Source of the DNA: Apostichopus japonicus
Lineage: Eukaryota > Echinodermata > Holothuroidea > Aspidochirotida > Stichopodidae
Assembly: GCF_037975245.1 (NCBI RefSeq)
Contig: NC_092571.1
Coordinates: 23,813,564 to 23,877,563 of the forward strand
Length of the DNA: 64,000 nt
Direction: 5' to 3'
Shown: in pieces, positions 1-12,619 of the stretch
Layout: each line of letters starts with the position of its first letter
Position numbering within the stretch: the first letter of the stretch is position 1
Notes under the pieces: model-generated
Databases searched by the model: none
What the model saw: only the letters and a program-made list of their open reading frames with translations
Told to the model about the DNA's origin: nothing
Made by a program: the position numbers and the translations under genes

Positions 1-780
1 GGGGGGTGGTTCCCAAACTTCAATTGGCATTCGAGTGGATTTTTTTTTATATACTGGCGGGTAAAAATATACAACTGATACGAGTGTCCACCTCTTTATC
101 ATCCTCACACAACAAAAATCAAGTATTTAAATATTGTTAACACAATATTCCTTTTTACAGCTAAATTATAGACTTAATGTATAGTGGTATCAGCTTGCTT
201 TCCAATATTTGTTAATATTTTTAACTTTTGGGAAAATCACACTTTCTCTATGATGTTCATTAATTAAAGTGGCAAAGTGACAAAACTCAATTGGAAATCA
301 TAGAAATGTTATGACCTCAAATAACATTTTCCTCTATATTATTCCAAATTTGTCAAGGACCATCGGTGTGGAACGTTAACAGAAGATTTTTTTGATTGAG
401 CTATTTTAAGAGCACTACCCCCTCCCTACCACCCTCCTTACCCCCTTTCGTCATGTAATGTCTGCTAGGAAAGATCATTTATGCACATCAAGAGACTTCC
501 AATTTACAACGAGGACTTCAGATTTCGTTTATTGATTTTTTTCTTCAAATAAACCTCCATTCCCATTCCGTTAGTTATTGGCAACAAACACGTTCAATGT
601 GGAAATTCTATTTAAATCTCTGTTTACTCTGTTAGTATGCGTTGCATTGTGAGGGCAGTCATCGGAGCAAAAAAGACAACAAAGAATAATGTAACGTAAA
701 ATTTCCATGTTCATGAATAGGTTGCTCTACAATGATATGTAAATGTAAGTATATTCATAAATATGGGAGTGGGTAAACTG
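1..780. other. intergenic, no gene seen
   Basis: AT-rich DNA with a C-rich patch near 418-450. No coding exon, RNA gene or element with recognisable ends was seen. Confidence 0.5.
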
Positions 781-935
781 AACACCGGATAAAAGTCAAT
801 CAATAGTACTATATAGTTTGTTAAGCGATGAATATTTATCATGATTTTATCATTTTAAAAAGATTGATAATTATTTCTTTATTCTTTATAATATACTACT
901 GTCATGTTACTTTAAGTTTTTTTCCGTTCACAATA
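781..935 (+). repeat. duplicated flank, matches 7309-7760
   Basis: The word 'aacaccggataaaagtcaat' and the following AT-rich sequence recur just downstream of the LRR gene at 7309-7375. The stretch at 885-935 recurs at 7710-7760. In the second copy the two halves are separated by about 330 bp. Both copies are in the same orientation, so this may be the remnant of a tandem duplication that once included a second LRR gene copy. That origin is inference. Confidence 0.55.
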
Positions 936-3900
936 TGTACTCTTATAGTTTTCCTGTATAATTTGGTGGAGTTGAGTCATAATCATAAACAAAAGAAGTA
1001 TTTGACTTATGGCATCCTTATATTAAACAATTTTCATCAATATTTGTTAATATGTTATTAACTAATGTATATAGTAGCTGTAGCTGGTTTTGTTGGTGAC
1101 TGGATTGAACCTTTAGAGGAGACAGTGCTTGTAAAGTTATTCGATTTATCAATTAGTCCAGGGACCCTGACATGGGCTTCAGATTTAGTGGGGAGGGGTG
1201 GGGTGACAGGACTCAGACCGGGGAGGGGTAGGGTGGCAGGAGCCAGACCTATGTTCAGTGGTGTTGAAATTACGCCTTTCGGCGGCAACAAGCCAAATAA
1301 AAAAATTATTATTGTAAAAGTTATTGGTATCCATGACTACAACCCCCCCCCCCCCCTTTGCCTGTGGCTGCGTTTTATTACGGAACCACTGAGACCCCTC
1401 AAACAAGATTTTTTTAAGTTTATTTTTTTTGGGGGGGTGCCCGAAACATCAGCATACTGCCCGAATTTCCACGTAAATGTCTTGTTTGGGTTGCAGCCCC
1501 AATCCCCCCCCCCCCCACCCACCCGTCTCCTAGTAGAGGCTCGCGCAAGGCAGTGATTTAGATTGATGCAACTAAACTCAATGTAACTTGAGTGTATACG
1601 TATAAGTACTTTAACTGTGCTGGCTATTATTACAGGGTGTATCTACTTCCATGCATACATGGTATGCAATCTTGCGATGCAATCAGTATGCTTGCCTTTG
1701 TATTCTACGCATAATTCAAATGTCTATTTTGTATATTTGGTATATATTTTGTATGTTTCGTTTAAATGGTAATGAAAGAGGGCAGAGAGGAATAGGCAAT
1801 GTTTGGAATACAAAGCGGAATGCAATAAACGGAGAGTGACCCTCAGTATACTTCGACTTGGCTTTAGTTATTGTTTCGTGTATGTTTACCTCTCGTATAT
1901 CCTCGTACGCGTGACACTATATAACTCATATTGTCCCACCTGCGTAGCTTATAGATTAGTTAGAATGAAATCCTTGTGATTCTGTAGCTATCATATATGT
2001 TTGACTCGTACTTTAATCTTAGCGAATATGCAAGTATAGTACATATAAGTCTTGTTGACTAATATGTGTCTACATTAGTCAAATTTCGTCTCATGTTTCC
2101 CTCTCGGGTTGACTCGTATATACACTTCGGAATCCGAACCATTTCATACATCCGATTGGCCAGTAGTGTACGATAAACCGTCCTCCTCCCTACCAAAGAT
2201 ATTAATCGCAACAGAGTAAAAGAGGATGCAAACAGAAGTAGAACTGATATTTGCGGAAAGAAGGGACACTGAGATAAAAAGCAAAAAAAAAAGCAGAACG
2301 GAATAATGAAAATGAAGATTATTCCAATAATAATTATTACTGAACGATAAATTATGACCACCACTGTAAGACCCCTTTCACTATACAATCATTTTATTCT
2401 ATCGAACCGTTTTTTTTTTTCACTTTCTCTTTTTTGAAAATTTGTTTCGAAATTCAGCATACATATATAGCTCCCATCTTCTGATGTGAGGCTAATTTCT
2501 TCGGACGGGGTTGTAGAATGTTTTTTTTTTTTTCGTTTCTAATTGTAAGCGATATATCACTTGATTTGAACTTCGTAATACACTTTTACCTCGTTGAGCC
2601 CCTCTCCACACACCTATCACCCCCCCCCCCCTCCCTCCTCCATTGCCGAATTTCTCGTCATTAAGTCAATACGTAATTTAATCCTGATCAATGTGTGGGA
2701 ATCATTCGCTGGGTCAAAACAAATATATGATGGCAAGTAAAATGTTAGCCTTCGATAATTTTTTAGGTCAGTACTATACATGCTTAATTTCTAGTAAAAT
2801 GCTGTTCTCAATGCGATTGAATTTGTCACATGATTTTAAAACATTCATAGCAGAAGCAATATCCTGAAACTGGTGTACGAATATTATAAACATTATTACT
2901 TATCTCGTGCAATACAGGGAAATATTAAATATTATACATTCATGAAACATGTTATATATAGAGAGTAAGAACAAGAAGCACATTGGCCCAAATTCCACTT
3001 AATAATTTGTTCATTTCTGAGACAAAAAGAAAGAAATTAAAACATCGCCAAACTAAATCAATACATGGCCAACACCTGACACTATCAGTTTAATTTTATT
3101 GTAGCTGTATATGAATTAGGTACAACCCCAACCCAACCCCAACCCCCTCCCCCTTTATTGGAACTTTGGAGTTTGTTTTGAATGTATAGCCCCTTGATTA
3201 GTATACCAAACATATTAAGATAATATGCCATCACACAGTTGCATATAATCATATCATGTTTAAAATATGGAAATATAACGTGATCAGAAACAACAAAGAC
3301 TGCAAAAGAAGAACAGGAAACATTTATGGATTCAAATAATATGTTCACAATGGCTGACAAATTTGTAAAGAATAAATGATACATTGTTTAGCCAAGTGTC
3401 GTGTTTCTTGTTTAATTGAGTTCATTAAATTTATAAAACAATGGATTAACATAAGGTCTGCACTGCCTGACTAGGGAGCTGACGACATCGTCGATATAAT
3501 ATACTATGAGACATTTTTTCTTTCAAATGAATAACAAACACACGCTTAAAGATGGAATTTTGTTCCTACACAAATGTAGTTATAAAATCGAGGAAAGGAT
3601 AAAGCACCATCTTGTACTTAAGTTTCTTACCCTAAGTATTGTTACTTATGTGGAAGGGGTAGGGATTCCCCTTACAACCCTCCACGTAAATGACGGACAT
3701 TAATCAACATTTGTTCCCCACCACCCCCCCCCCCTTCCCTCACCCCAATTGGAACTCTGCAGACTACCAGCCCGTTATTAAAGCTCGCTTCGTATGTTAG
3801 TATTTTCTCCATTTTTGGTTTCCCGAAAGGGAAAACTATGGAGTCACTCTTACCGACCTTGCAAAATTGGGAAGGGGACCGCGGATTGCAAAGTCGGCAA

Positions 3901-4073
3901 TGACTATAACGTGGATCGGTAATTACTATAACGCGGATATATATTACGTTTATAGATTCGTTCAAAATGGCAGCATACAGAAACAATAAGCTCGAAGCCG
4001 AAATCAAAAGTGAATTACTCAGGTTACACATCTGGAGTCTATGCATACTGAGTCCTTCAATACCACTCTAATT
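936..4073. other. intergenic, repeats and poly-C tracts
   Basis: No gene is supported. Poly-C runs lie near 1341, 1505, 2617 and 3723. The part at 1420-1545 is a dispersed repeat described separately. Short open frames at 1065-1556 and 3672-4046 run through poly-C or poly-G tracts and are not protein-like. Confidence 0.5.
1420..1545 (+). repeat. dispersed C/G-rich repeat, relative at 55128-55225
   Basis: The order of words 'CCCGAAA', 'CAGCATAcTGCCCGAATTT', a G/C homopolymer, 'TGCAGCC' and a 'CTCCTA' end is shared with 55128-55225. The second copy ends 'CCTCCTACGCC', as hAT-type MITE termini here do. This is probably one end of a non-autonomous DNA element. Complete boundaries could not be set. 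Confidence 0.4.
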
Positions 4074-4254
4074 TTTTGGCTAAGATCATGAGTAGTATCT
4101 GTTCCCTTTCGAGGGGAATGGTGATGCACACCCGACGATGATCACACAGTCACAGTCCCGATGCAAGGGGACTGGGGTTGAGCGCGGATTAGTCGTTCGG
4201 TAGCTTGGTTTTCGTGCCCAGTTTCTTTCCTGGGTGACTTTTCCTAAAAAGTAC
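4074..4254 (+). mobile_element. U2 snRNA-headed SINE-like element, copy 1
   Basis: This is a plus-strand copy lacking about the first 12 bases. It begins in the U2 snRNA 5' region ('TTTTGGCTAAGATCATG', then 'GTAGTATCTGTTC') and leaves U2 for an unrelated body. The body contains the inverted pair CCCTTTCGAGGGG and the hairpin words GTCCCGATGCAAGGGGAC, and ends 'CTGGGTGACTTTTCCTAAAAAGTA'-like. The same head and body recur at 25909, 27815 and 32256, so it is a family and not a U2 gene. The Sm site and the 3' half of U2 are absent. Confidence 0.75.
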
Positions 4255-5429
4255 CTCTCATTGCCTTTCGGGAAACATCTCATACTCTAGTTATTGATCT
4301 CTCCAAGTTTCCAAAATTGTTGTTTAATTTGTGTAATTTTTATCTTATCCGCCGCAGTTTCTTAAATATATTTCCGCCATATCACTCCATGTTTTTTTTC
4401 TCTCTTATCAGTCCTAGTTGAAACTCTCAAGGACCGGAGATGAGATACTGAAAGGGACAGCGCGATCACTAGACAAAGTTTAAGAGAGCACGAACTGATG
4501 ACTAATTATTATAGAAATTCATTTTAATCGAACGATAACAGCGTTTGACAACAGCAGAGTACACAACAACGTAAACTTGGATGAAATCTTACATAAAATC
4601 AACACATAATGCAAGAGAATATAGTGAAAACTAAACCGTTTCATTTAGTTAGTTTGCTGTAATACCTAGTGGAGTTTGGATTTGTTATGACTGGATTATG
4701 AAGCACTTCAGACTATATAATGCGTTTCCCATGGCAACGGAAAGTAAATCGAGCCTGAAGTGTGTGGAGCGTACTTTGCCCTCGTTCAATACTGTTTATG
4801 GGTGGGTTGTGAAAGTTTAACCGTGCTTTCGCGGTATGCAGTATTGCTGATTCCCTACGTTTTTTTCAGAGACATCTCTATGTAATACAGCTCTGGTATG
4901 TAGTAAGCATGGTGGTAATGTGCATATAGCCTACGTACATACAGTATAAGTATACGCTTTGAAAGCAGAGGAAGTCCTTTCGGTCTGGGTGGAAGTCTCC
5001 AACATTCAGTTGCAAAGAAAGAGGTACTGTATGATAATAATAGGCCTTTGCTAGATACCCTTAACAGCCCATACCTTTTGTTATATAGGTTATTCGTATC
5101 AGGGCCGCAACAAGATTGATTTTACAGGGATGCAGTAAGATGTTAAGCCGTCCGAGGGTCGACTGTTAACGTATAAGACATTTAATCAACGGTATGTAAC
5201 CGTTGAAATGGCACTTCCCCGGCCTTGTAAGATGCAACCAAACATTCTTTGATATGAAATCTCAAGTCTTAAGAATTTACACTTCCGAAGAAGGGTAAAT
5301 TAGAAATATTTTATTGATTCGTTAAAGTCACTTTGTAGGGGATAATATGAATTAACGTTTCTTTATATAAGCTCTGCTTTATTCATTGTTTTACATACGT
5401 AATTAAAGATGTAAAGCATGCTCGGATAC

Positions 5430-5433
<4 letters not shown>
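4255..5433. other. intergenic, no gene seen
   Basis: Mixed AT-rich sequence. No exon with flanking splice sites and no element termini were recognised. Confidence 0.45.
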
Positions 5434-5492
<59 letters not shown>

Positions 5493-5558
5493 CCTATATA
5501 TATATATAGGCCTATATATATAGGCCTATATATATATATATATATATATATATAGGCC

Positions 5559-5590
<32 letters not shown>

Positions 5591-5592
5591 TA
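5434..5592. repeat. (TA)n microsatellite with AGGCCT interruptions
   Basis: Alternating TA, broken at least four times by 'TAGGCCTA', itself a palindrome. The whole tract is therefore strand-symmetric and could extrude as a cruciform. Confidence 0.9.
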
Positions 5593-6219
5593 AAGGTAAG
5601 CCATATGGGTAATTAAGGTGTAAATTAATTTGTTAAGTTTGTATTATCATTGTTTGTTTTACATGCCAAAATGGGACCTATGGGGGAGGGGTGAACTTAG
5701 TAGGGTAGGCCGTGTAGGGGACTGTACCTCATAATTAAAACATTGGGGCTCTGATAAAGGGGCTAACAATGAAACTGGTAAGCCTGCATAAAACACATCA
5801 GAATTGTGAGTGAGTTCGATCACGTTCAACATGCTGGCCATGAAAACTCGTGCCTGTGTGATTGGATATGTCATAGATGAAAGTTCAAAGGTCAAATACC
5901 CCAGATCTTTGTTTTTAGCCATTATCTGACTGTCAGTATGTTGTAAAAAGTTATTAACCACAAGATATGTAGAGGATAATGGGACAAATATTTAAAATAG
6001 TACTTATGTGGTTCTTGAGGGTTAAGTTGATAGAGCAATGTAGGTCCGAGGTGATTTTGGCTCACATGTTATGCCTTGCAACAGTGATGATTAGATAATA
6101 TCGTTTTCTACTAAACTTTAAGCTACGCTATACGTAAATCTTTTATAAATGGCATGTTTTCATTGATTTTATTTTACTCATAAAGGAACTATTCTGTGTG
6201 GACAGAGACCGACCTCATT
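5593..6219. other. upstream region of the LRR gene
   Basis: No coding exon was recognised. A possible splice acceptor lies just before the coding sequence ('TGTGTGGACAG' ending near 6206, after a T-rich stretch), so a 5' UTR intron is possible. No clear TATA box was assigned. Confidence 0.35.
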
Positions 6220-7185
6220 ATGATGTTCACCAAACACCGAAGCCTTTCAATAGGATTTATGGTCTTCATGTTATGTCACGTTCCTGTTATGTCTCCAATG
6301 GATGTCCCCGGTCCAACTTGCCGTACCTTAGATAAACATGTCGATGAAATAAATGACTGCTTTGATTACTTTCCAAATGATGAACAGATTAGATGTGTAA
6401 ACTTATCTCACAATTCTTTAAAGGATCTTGCTACCAATTTAGCAAACTGTCTACCAAATCTTAACGAAATCGATTTAAGTTTCAATCAGTATCCTCAAGT
6501 TCCAACTCGAGCCCTCGCTGGTCTCGCTGATCTGCATTACTTGCAAATGGATAACAATTTGATCATTTCACTGGAAGGAGCCTTTCATAGATTGGGAAGC
6601 CTAACTAGAATATCCTTTGGATCAAATCAAATCGGGAAAATACCTACCGATATGTTTCGTGATCTTCGACAGTTGAAAGTAGCAGAATTTCCTAACAACA
6701 ATATAACTGTCCTTTCTTGTTTGGGCGACATGAAGAACTTGACGATCTCCCAGATCGACTTGAGAAACAACAAGTTGACTGCTCTTAATTTGGACTGCAT
6801 CATCAAGATAGAAAACGCCACGACAATATTTGGTAATGACTCTGTTATTCAGGTCAGTCGCAAGAGAAATAGCCCAATCGAATTCTTGATCAGTGGTAAT
6901 CAAAACACGATTAGTTGTAAAAATGATATCACTTTGGACACCTCTTCTCTGGAGGCCATATCCATAAATATCTCCTGTCGATTCCAAAACGGTACTCATG
7001 GTAGAATTATGACTGGTTATGGTAAGGCTACTCAAAATTTGAAAGAAGCAAGTGATACTGCAGAAAAACAAAAAGGGTTTATCTGGCCTTTATCAATATC
7101 AATTATATTATTACTTATTGCAGCAGTGCTGTCTATCGGGCTTTTATTGCACCCCAATAATGATCCTGGCCGTGGTGCGAATTGA
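6220..7185 (+). CDS. leucine-rich-repeat transmembrane protein, single exon
   Basis: Predicted 321-residue type I membrane protein. I start at the ATG at 6220; the open frame runs 24 bases further upstream but has no earlier ATG. Residues 1-27 form a signal peptide (basic HR, then a Met/Phe/Val-rich core). Residues 34-57 hold three cysteines, as in an LRR N-cap. Four to five leucine-rich repeats follow at about 58-190, with LxxLxLxxN-like cores (CVNLSHNSL, EIDLSFNQ, HYLQMDNNL, RISFGSNQI, QIDLRNNKL). A less regular cysteine-containing region reaches about 285. A single helix spans 287-310, followed by an 11-residue tail with no TIR or kinase domain. Seven N-glycosylation sequons support an extracellular domain. 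Role unknown; LRR ectodomains of this kind usually bind proteins at the cell surface in adhesion or immunity. It could instead be the last exon of a larger gene. Confidence 0.75.
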   Translation: MMFTKHRSLSIGFMVFMLCHVPVMSPMDVPGPTCRTLDKHVDEINDCFDYFPNDEQIRCVNLSHNSLKDLATNLANCLPNLNEIDLSFNQYPQVPTRALAGLADLHYLQMDNNLIISLEGAFHRLGSLTRISFGSNQIGKIPTDMFRDLRQLKVAEFPNNNITVLSCLGDMKNLTISQIDLRNNKLTALNLDCIIKIENATTIFGNDSVIQVSRKRNSPIEFLISGNQNTISCKNDITLDTSSLEAISINISCRFQNGTHGRIMTGYGKATQNLKEASDTAEKQKGFIWPLSISIILLLIAAVLSIGLLLHPNNDPGRGAN

Positions 7186-7308
7186 ACATTGTTAGCGGCT
7201 AGCAATCATGGCGTTGCCAATCGTTGAACGCATACACCATGCCACCGATATAATCCGATATACCATGTAATCCGATTAACCACTTAATCCGATATTCGAT
7301 GTAATCCG

Positions 7309-7760
7309 AAACACCGGCTAAAGGTCAATCAAGAGTACTATATAGGTTATAAGGCGATGTATATTTATCATTATTATATATAATTTAATGCTTGTTTCTA
7401 TAAGTGTTTATGATTAAAGCGTATAGAGTTTTGCCGTTCATAGTAGTGCATGTATTATCCGTTTAATTTAATGCTTGTTTCTGAGTGTTTCTGATTATTG
7501 TGTATAGTTTTGTGCCTTTCGCTTTGTGCCTCTGACAATGTGTTATGCGTTCATTTTAACGTGTGATGGATCGAGTTGTTATGATTTCATGCCAATGCTC
7601 CATCTTGGGTGACTTTTCTTAATAAAAAAAGTATCAATTTAAGTTTATTTCTGATATCGATTGATCAAGCATATGTATGTTCAGAAGACTGATACTTCTT
7701 TTTAATTCTTTGTAATGTACTACTGTCATATTACTTTAAGTTTGTTTCCGGTTCACACTA
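7309..7760 (+). repeat. duplicated flank, second copy (interrupted)
   Basis: Matches 781-935 in two blocks (7309-7375 and 7710-7760), with about 330 bp of extra sequence between them that includes the U2-SINE tail at 7603. The insertion therefore probably postdates the duplication. Confidence 0.5.
7603..7635 (+). mobile_element. U2-headed SINE, 3' tail fragment
   Basis: 'TTGGGTGACTTTTCTTAA' followed by an A-run and GTATC matches the 3' end of the copies at 4074, 25909, 27815 and 32256. Head and body are missing, so it is a severe truncation or a decayed copy. Confidence 0.45.
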
Positions 7761-8904
7761 TCAACTATTAGTTTATATACAACGCGCATCTAACAAATGC
7801 AGACCAATTTTCTACTTCGCAAAGAATCTTTTGGAGAATTTTGGTTTATTCCGTTCTGTCATTCTAGGTCAAACATGCACTAACACAGTAACATCCTCCT
7901 CATTCTCCGTCAAAGTTGTTGTGCCGTTTCCTTTCTCTCGTCCTATTGTGTTGTGGGCATTTCTTTAGTGATGGCGGTCATAACAATTCATAATCATGGA
8001 CGTGAGATATGAATCTAAGAGACTGACTTCGGCCAGCTTGCGGCTTTGATAAGCCAATGAGGCTTCTTCGCGAGTTCCTGCTTGCAGGGGGATCTACAAA
8101 AAAAAATACATACATACATACATACAATTTAAAGGGCCGCCTTGTTATCATTCCATGTCTTATTCCCCTACATAAGCCTACATTATGTCCTTCTAAAGAA
8201 ACCCAAGTGCAACATTTAACTATGACTTCTACTTCACCCTTTCAATGATGCCATGTAATTATGCAAATTAAGTAAGAACCAACATGTATCGTTAGGGGAA
8301 AAGAATGGTCGAGTAGAACTTCGGGCATTACTCTTGAACGTAATTTAAATAGCATTTTTTAATGGGCTCTTGAAGCTGAGCTGTTAGCTTTTTTTTTTTT
8401 GTATCTTACTGTTAGATTGTTTTGTACTATGTATGGGTAGGTGATTACCTAAGTAGAATCTCCTAAAATGTTTACAATGTCAAATGTTCTACCACGAAGC
8501 CTGCTCTGTTTCTACAAATCCACACAAACCTAAGGGTATCTGTAACTTTTTGAACCATCACACCATAGATTTATGTTGTAGCAGTGCAAAAACGACATGA
8601 TTCGAAAATCAATATAGGCCTATATACTGTCATCTTTAGGTCAATAAGGAACGAGTAATGGTCAGATAAGGCTAATAGCAGTAACACAATTTGAAATCAG
8701 ATTTAATTCAACAGTGTCGAAAATGGGTTTTAAAGCTGTTGTTTGTTTATATAAGGTTTTATGGAGTCTTTCTTTGATCCAATATGTAATATTTATCAAA
8801 CGTGCTCTTCAAAACATCAAACAATACGCCTGAGTTGTATCAATGGCGTCATGTGGTAGAGGCTTGATAATGCCTTTATGTAGATGTGGCGAACCATCTA
8901 TCTA

Positions 8905-9360
8905 TTCGGACCATCATATAATAGATTTGTGCTGAAGAAAGAGCGCCGCCTCCAAGCCGGTCGCTAATAGCGGATACCTTTATTGTAAGAGTGGCCAGAC
9001 AAACGTATCAAAACTAGATTCGTTATGTTGCCAAGGTGCGTTTCGTTAGCTAATAGAGAAAATCGTTTATAGCAATGAGCAGGGTGAACTTTGAACCATC
9101 ACACAGAAGATTAGCAAGATATCTCGAGTTTTTAAGTCGCTAATAGAGAAAATCGTCACGTAATAATGGTGAGAGGTCCGTCTTTGAGCCATCATACTTT
9201 AGATTTGTGCTGTAGAAAGGCGCCACCATCTAGCCGGTCCCTAATAGCGAATATCCTTATGTATGAGTGGCCAGCCAAACGTTTCAACAATAGATTCGTA
9301 ATGTTGCTATTGTGCGTGTCGTTAGCTAATAGTAAAATCGTTAGTTACAATGGTCAACAA
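8905..9360 (+). repeat. tandem duplication, ~277-bp unit
   Basis: The block starting 'ccatcatataatagatttgtg' near 8910 recurs near 9187. Shared words are GCCGGTC(G/C)CTAATAGCG, GAGTGGCCAG, AAACGT and TAGATTCGTAATGTTGC. A related start lies near 8554. No coding capacity is evident. Confidence 0.6.
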
Positions 9361-9775
9361 TTGTCAAATATCTTTTATAATGATATTATTAGTAAAATTT
9401 TTCTATAATTGTTAAATACATAGGTCAAATATACATATTTACTAATTAGCCCCCAAAACAGCGTCTAGTTCGTCCCTTAAAGACGCAATATAATATACGT
9501 AATAATGCTCTCGAGCCTAATTGGGTTCGAAGGAACAAATGTGCGGCGATCGCATGTAACTCGCAGCTTTGAGACATTATCTACACGCCATAACTCGGTG
9601 AAGGCGTTTACATTATGAAGTTATGAACCATGAGAGTAATTTTCCATCCTTAAAGGTAAGTTAGTAATTTACAGTTGTATCTTGAACATTAAAGTACCTA
9701 CAATGAAGTTTCTATTTGTGTTCTGGGGAACGCCATACGTGATAGTAATACCTGCACAATAAGATGAATATTTTT

Positions 9776-10247
9776 AAACTGATGTTAAAGCCGTTATGAA
9801 CATGTCGAAAATAATATAGATACACCGATGTCGATATGAGTATATCGAAACATCGTAATGTCAATATGTTAGATGTAAATCAAAATAGATAAAAACTGTT
9901 TTCACATAATATAGGCCTACATATAACCTACGCATGGAACAAAGTTAAACATGTCGATTCGAATCTGTGGCTGAACACTCCAAAAGTGTTATATGTATGG
10001 CTATGTTGTACCTTCTGGACTGTCACCAGTTCTAAATATGTCGAAATCGAGGTAAGTGTAGGCCTACGGGACCGTGCGTACCGCTTTGCCGTAGCAACAC
10101 TGTTCAACGGCATGCGATTCCACGTGTTTTCAGCCAACAGTAAATTAGGTCTATGATATGTTTTGATTACTCATATCGACTCAGTTTCCATATTTTTATT
10201 TTCTTCGACATGTTAATAACGGCTTTGATATACTCATATCAGTTTCG
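9776..10247. mobile_element. foldback/MITE-like inverted repeat
   Basis: The left arm 9776-9870 (AAAGCCGTTATGAACATGTCGA ... GTCGATATGAGTA) is imperfectly complementary to the right arm 10150-10247 (TCGACATGTTAATAACGGCTTT, ACTCATATCGAC). The arms are about 95 bp with small gaps, around a ~280-bp centre. No clear target-site duplication was found. Related words occur near 50553. Confidence 0.5.
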
Positions 10248-10259
10248 ACATGATTTAGG

Positions 10260-12619
10260 CTATTGGCACTTTGGAATATATCTGGAACGCATGGCGCGCC
10301 TTACTGGTTTCATAATTTCATTTGGAACATAAAGGAGACTAGAATGATGAATTCAATGTTTTGATTTATAGCTGCCTGTTGATAATGAAGAACATACCAA
10401 TATTAAACATGAAGAAAACCATAGGATAATTAAGTTAGTGCTATATTTTATAATTGGAGTGTTGGAGACAAACCATACACTTAAGTAAGATATAATTAAT
10501 GTTGGATATACACCCCCGCCCCCCCCCCCCACACACACACACATTCATCCTCGCAAGTATATTATGCCCTTTACCTTCGCCGCACAGGTCAATAAGTAAG
10601 GTAATAGTGTCAGGATATAAGCAACACATTTTAGAGTGCTAGGTATGTTGGTGTACAATTCGGTATATTGGCCATATAAGTTAACGTACACTGACAATTA
10701 AACAGTGTATTGCGTTATGCCATGTCACTGTGAAGACAAGTTTGTACATGAAAAACACACCAGTGAGCTCTGAAAACATTGCTCGTTCACACCATATAGG
10801 CTATGAGAACACTCCGTAATTATTTCTTAGAGAAACAAACAAAAAATCCCTTTCAACTGATTGTTTATTTCTATCGTATAACTAAGATAATGGAGTTCGA
10901 GGGGTTAAGGGTAAAGTTCGTTTATATTATTTTCTTATTCCTTTCACAAATGCTTTAGAGTACAGTTAATGAGTCGCCAGGGAAACAGACGGTATGCAGC
11001 GATCCAATATCCCGACGGTATCGTGATAGATGATACGGAAAACGCTATACTGTTCTTTGCTGTGGAGAAACGATTATATGTCTTGTTGCTATGTCTTGCT
11101 ATGTCTTGCTGTGTCTTGCTATGTCTTGCTATGTATTGTTATGTCGTGCTATGTCTTATACGTCCTTTTTTGTTTTTACAACTGGCCTTGAAAAGGGGAA
11201 GGAGGATTGAGAAAAGTAGATCAAACATTGACAAAACCCTAGACTGATTTCGATAATAGGAAACACTTAATTGGCTTTGAGTGTTAAATTCCAAAGACGA
11301 TGGATCGTGTTACAACTCCCTGTACAGACAATGTTGTTTTTGTGCAAAGTTCATCGATTGTTGTGGAAAAAGAACTCTCAAAAGATTTTTTGTTTAACCT
11401 AATAGAACTTGTCAACAGGTTCACCTCAAATCAAAGGCTTATGCTCACCGAGCGTGGTAGGCAATATTAAACAAGCGTTACTCTAGTTGTTTGCCCATAT
11501 CAGTGTATCAGGAGTTGTTATACTATATAATGAAACACCATGTACTGAGGCCAAGGGTTTTAAAGCGCCATTAATTAACAGATTTAGCTATAATCTACGC
11601 CTTGTCGGTTGGCCTTCACCAGTCAGTTGTTACCCATATCAGGAGCTCCACTATAGTAATAACGCAAATAAATTGCCAAAGATTATATTGGACAAAGGAA
11701 GATCAAACAAAGATCTGAGCCTGGTTGGTGATAATCGTTCGATTTGGTGAACCTTGGAGGTAAAAACAGAAGGAGCAGGACAGAATACGTCTCTTGTTTC
11801 AAGACCCAAGCGCCGTGATACTAATCACTGTACATTACATCTTATGGGACACATGGGACGAGAAGGGTACAAACTTGACGCGAATATGTTGAAAGGAATT
11901 TTAAGATTATAATGACTGGAAATGTGATGCTTTTATTTTAAAGGTATTCTTCTTCTTAATTAATCTATACAAGACAAAGCTCACGTAATACATCGCAACC
12001 AAGCATACCCCGGGCCTAACCCCCTCCTTCATAAAATCCTGAACCCGCCACTGTGTTAGTTGTGAGGCTCATGTGACTGTCTGTCCTTTATAAAGGCAGC
12101 TGAACGGTTTAAACTACGGAAAGAGGGTTGGCTTACTTAGTTTACATTTTGTAAGCAGCTAACGCAAGCGTATAAGAACTGATTGGTAGTAAGGGAAAAA
12201 ACGTGTTTGACCTTAATCTCATAAGAGAAATTGGGTTCATCACACCCACGTTTTGACAAAAGGCCTTATATTTGGGGGCGGAGGCTTTCAAGTGAACAAG
12301 AAAACTTTGCTAACTGCATTGATGGAAACTTATTCAACAGAAAAGACACCTACGGTTCTCATTGGACTTAATTGTTCACACATTGTGTGACTCCGGTTGC
12401 CATGGTGAATGGAAACTACTTTCCACACTGAATCAATTGTTTGATTCCAACTGGTTGGCATCTAAGAGAGTAAAACGATATTATTATTAACAGAACAGAC
12501 ATGTGTATAAAATGCAAACTAGATCGGTAAATGTTCTAACTTTATTAAAGCATACCAGCGACCATACCTTAGTTGAAATAAGAATGTACTTGTATATGAA
12601 ATTGTACAACAGTTTGAAA
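10260..12619. other. intergenic, no gene seen
   Basis: Contains a poly-C/(CA)n patch at 10514-10543 and a 10-bp minisatellite at 11070-11160. Short open frames at 10969-11247 and 11487-11750 have no similarity I recognise and no supporting splice sites. Confidence 0.4.
11070..11160 (+). repeat. 10-bp minisatellite (TATGTCTTGC)n
   Basis: About eight degenerate copies of TATGTCTTGC in tandem. Confidence 0.8.

Larger units (their letters stand above)
7186..8904. other. 3' flank of LRR gene, repeats
   Basis: Contains the 7309-7760 duplicated flank and a U2-SINE tail. It also has a short tandem copy of 'TTTAATTTAATGCTTGTTTCT' (about 7382-7440 and 7463-7520). AATAAA at 7620-7625 could serve as a poly(A) signal but lies in the SINE tail. 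The rest has no recognisable gene. Confidence 0.4.

Noticed and set aside
1065-1556. 163-residue open frame
   Set aside because: Runs through poly-C and poly-G tracts and a dispersed repeat; not protein-like.
4074-4254. U2 snRNA gene
   Set aside because: Only about the first 45 bases match U2. The branch-site region is followed by unrelated sequence, with no Sm site or 3' stem-loops.
6622-7071. Minus-strand open frame of 149 residues
   Set aside because: Antisense shadow of the LRR gene.
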